A DNA stretch of 64,000 nucleotides from Mycobacterium fragae (GTDB taxonomy: Bacteria > Actinomycetota > Actinomycetes > Mycobacteriales > Mycobacteriaceae). This document shows, piece after piece, positions 62,410-64,000 of the stretch (positions within the stretch are counted from its first letter, which is position 1; the number at the start of each line of letters is the position of its first letter). The translations under genes and the position numbers were made by a program. The notes below the pieces were generated by a model, which saw only the letters and a list, made by a program, of their open reading frames with translations, had not been told where the DNA came from and did no database searches. The stretch lies in assembly GCF_002102185.1 (NCBI RefSeq), contig NZ_LQOW01000006.1, positions 220,077 through 284,076 of the forward strand, read 5' to 3'.

Positions 62410-63768
62410 ATGGACTTTGGAGCATTGCCACCGGAGATCAACTCCGCTCGCATGTATGCAGGGCCGGGCGCGGGGTCGATGCTGGCCGCCGCCGGCGCAT
62501 GGGACGGGCTGGCCGCCGACTTGCAGTCCGCGGCAACGTCGTACGGCTCGGTGATCTCAACGCTCACGGGTGGACCGTGGCTGGGCGCGGCGTCCACGGC
62601 GATGGCAGCGGCAGCGGCGCCGTATGTGACCTGGTTGACTGCGATCGCAGCCCAATGTGAGCAGGTGGCGAACCAAGCCAGGACGGCTGCAAGCGCTTAC
62701 GAGGCGGCGTTCGGGATGACGGTGCCGCCACCGCTGATCGCGGCCAACCGGGCTCAGCTGATGACGCTGGTCGCAACGAATCTTCTCGGTCAGAACACGC
62801 CGGCGATCATGGCCACCGAGGCCCACTACGCGGAGATGTGGGCGCAGGACGCGACGGCGATGTACGGCTATGCCGGCAGCTCTGCGGCTGCGGCGACGTT
62901 GGCGCCATTCACGCCGCCGAAGCCCATCGCCAACCCGGGAGGACTGGCCGGTCAGTCGGCCGCGGTGGCCCACGCCACGGGTATATCGGCGGCCACCCGT
63001 GTCCACACCCTGGCGTCGATGTCGACAGTGCCGCAGGCGCTTCAGGGACTCGCCCAGCCGTTGCAGTCGACGTCGACATCGGGGCTGCCGTCGATGGTGA
63101 TGGGCACTGGGGCGTCGGCGGTGTCGTCAGCGGCTTATGCTCCGGCGAGCGCGTTCTCAGGACTGACCGGCGCAACGGGCAAGGGCGCGCTCAAGGGAGC
63201 CGGTAATGGTGTCGGCGCATTAGAAGGCGCCGTCACCGCCGCCACCGGGATGAGTGGGGAGCAGTTGGCGCTCGCCGAGGACACGTTCGGCCTCGCGGAG
63301 GACAGCGTCGGTCTGGTCGGCCTGGACGGCGGCGGCGTTGGTCTCGACCTGATCGGTGTGGGGATGGACTATCTGGGCGCCGACGAGCTGACCGAGTCCG
63401 GTGGACTTGGGCCGTTGGGCGGCCTGGGCGGCCCGGCGCCGCTGGGCGGCGCCGGGCACATCGGCGGCCTCGGCGCGGGCCTGGGAGGCGGCCCCGGGGC
63501 GTCGGCCAGTATGGGCCAGGCGGCGTCGCTCAGCGGGATGTCAGTGCCGCAAAGCTGGGGCAGCTTGGAGCCGACGGGCTCGATCACTCCGGCCGGCGCC
63601 ATGCCATTGCCGGGTACCAACCTCGGCGCTGCCCCGGCGGTTTCGACGGCTGGTTCCGGCATGCCCAGGACCCTGTTGCCGAGCCTGGCCGGGCGCGAAG
63701 TCGACGGGGCTGTCAGGGCAATTGGCTTGCGGTCCAACGTCGTCCCGCACTCGCCGATGGCCGGATAA
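62410..63768 (+). CDS. PPE family protein, SVP subgroup
   Basis: A 452-residue PPE protein. The PPE domain (about 1-180) begins [20 protein letters not shown] with GPWLGAAS; a Gly-rich region (about 300-380, repeats of GGLG and LGGAGH) follows; the SVP motif is GMSVPQSW near 380. It lacks the SHOCT-like tail of the tandem PPE proteins. The ribosome site AGGAGGAG is excellent. It is probably exported by ESX-5, but no PE gene is adjacent. In M. tuberculosis PPE15 lies near this position. Confidence 0.92.
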   Translation: MDFGALPPEINSARMYAGPGAGSMLAAAGAWDGLAADLQSAATSYGSVISTLTGGPWLGAASTAMAAAAAPYVTWLTAIAAQCEQVANQARTAASAYEAAFGMTVPPPLIAANRAQLMTLVATNLLGQNTPAIMATEAHYAEMWAQDATAMYGYAGSSAAAATLAPFTPPKPIANPGGLAGQSAAVAHATGISAATRVHTLASMSTVPQALQGLAQPLQSTSTSGLPSMVMGTGASAVSSAAYAPASAFSGLTGATGKGALKGAGNGVGALEGAVTAATGMSGEQLALAEDTFGLAEDSVGLVGLDGGGVGLDLIGVGMDYLGADELTESGGLGPLGGLGGPAPLGGAGHIGGLGAGLGGGPGASASMGQAASLSGMSVPQSWGSLEPTGSITPAGAMPLPGTNLGAAPAVSTAGSGMPRTLLPSLAGREVDGAVRAIGLRSNVVPHSPMAG

Positions 63769-63788
63769 CCGAAAGTCCACAAAATGTT

Positions 63789-63818
63789 GTGGCCCGCACA
63801 CCGGGGTGTGCGGGCCAC
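63789..63818. terminator. Strong bidirectional hairpin between PPE and esxI-like genes
   Basis: A perfect 14-bp stem (GTGGCCCGCACACC, 63789-63802, with 63805-63818) closes a two-base loop between convergent genes. The A-rich flank before it and the T/G-rich flank after it fit termination from both sides. Confidence 0.85.
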
Positions 63819-63835
63819 AGGTTGTGGGTTTGTCG

Positions 63836-64000
63836 TTAGGCCCAGCTGGAGCCGACGGCGGCGTCGGTGGAGGCCATGTTGGACCCGGCTGTTTGCACCT
63901 TGGAGCCGTGCTGGTTGGCCTGCTCGTAGATCACCTGGAAGTTGCGACCCAACTGGGTGATGAACTCCTGGCAGGCCACCGAGCCCGCCCCGCCCCGGCA
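63836..64000 (-). CDS. esxI: ESAT-6-like WXG100 protein, C-terminal part (EsxI/Mtb9.9 family)
   Basis: The last 54 codons before the TAA (63838-63836) encode GGAGSVACQEFITQLGRNFQ, VIYEQANQHGSKVQTAGSNM and ASTDAAVGSSWA. These match the C-terminal half of EsxI-type proteins of M. tuberculosis (EsxI, L, N, O, V), including QEFITQLGRNFQVIYEQAN and the end AVGSSWA. The start is beyond the window. EsxI normally follows esxJ and pairs with it as an ESX-5 substrate. Confidence 0.93.
   Translation of the reverse strand, partial: CRGGAGSVACQEFITQLGRNFQVIYEQANQHGSKVQTAGSNMASTDAAVGSSWA

Overview
The window is a stretch of mycobacterial chromosome with high G+C, GTG/TTG starts, PPE and ESAT-6-like genes, and many overlapping stop/start codons. 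Its backbone follows the gene order I recall for M. tuberculosis Rv0998 to Rv1040: pat, pmt, rsmI, pabB, metG, tatD, rpfB, ksgA, ispE, pks16, pth, rplY, lpqT, prsA, glmU, tRNA-Gln, Rv1019, mfd, mazG, lpqU, eno, Rv1024, Rv1025, ppx2, kdp, trcRS, PPE, esxI. Several insertions and losses against that order point to a non-tuberculous, probably slow-growing Mycobacterium. No genome comparison could be run, so all synteny statements are from memory.

Region by region. 1-2.4 kb: a partial gene, a cytochrome P450 remnant with a large internal deletion, a TetR regulator, a hypothetical protein and a methyltransferase. 2.4-5.4 kb: the cAMP-binding acetyltransferase Pat, two related lipoproteins and an AlkB-like dioxygenase. 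5.4-6.9 kb: soxR and a DUF559 nuclease-like gene bracketed by copies of one inverted repeat, in the place where arcA sits in M. tuberculosis. 6.9-14.2 kb: protein O-mannosyltransferase, RsmI, PabB, an ECF41 sigma factor with its oxidoreductase, and MetG. 14.2-19 kb: tatD, the rpfB leader with an intrinsic terminator, rpfB-ksgA, a kinase gene inserted in the opposite orientation, and ispE. 19.3-29.1 kb: pks16, pth/rplY, an SDR enzyme, lpqT-arsC-prsA-glmU, tRNA-Gln, a TetR gene and a second lysA-like gene. 29.2-38.1 kb: mfd-mazG, lpqU, eno, a DivIC-like protein, DUF501 and ppx2.

38-62 kb is the distinctive part. Two tandem PPE genes with C-terminal SHOCT-like tails are followed by a large potassium/ion block: a two-TM K+ channel with RCK-like domains on both sides, a collinear kdpFABCDE operon headed by an unlisted 27-residue membrane peptide, a divergent CBS protein plus ArsB/NhaD-type permease, and three translationally coupled KimA-like APC potassium transporters. 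The trcRS two-component system follows, then another PPE gene and the end of an EsxI-like gene.

Regulatory DNA of interest includes a paired TetR operator candidate, the rpfB attenuator, and a set of direct repeats with 11-nt periodicity (the usual layout for OmpR-family response regulators) before rpfB, pks16, the KimA-like operon and trcR. No insertion sequence, prophage or CRISPR array was seen.
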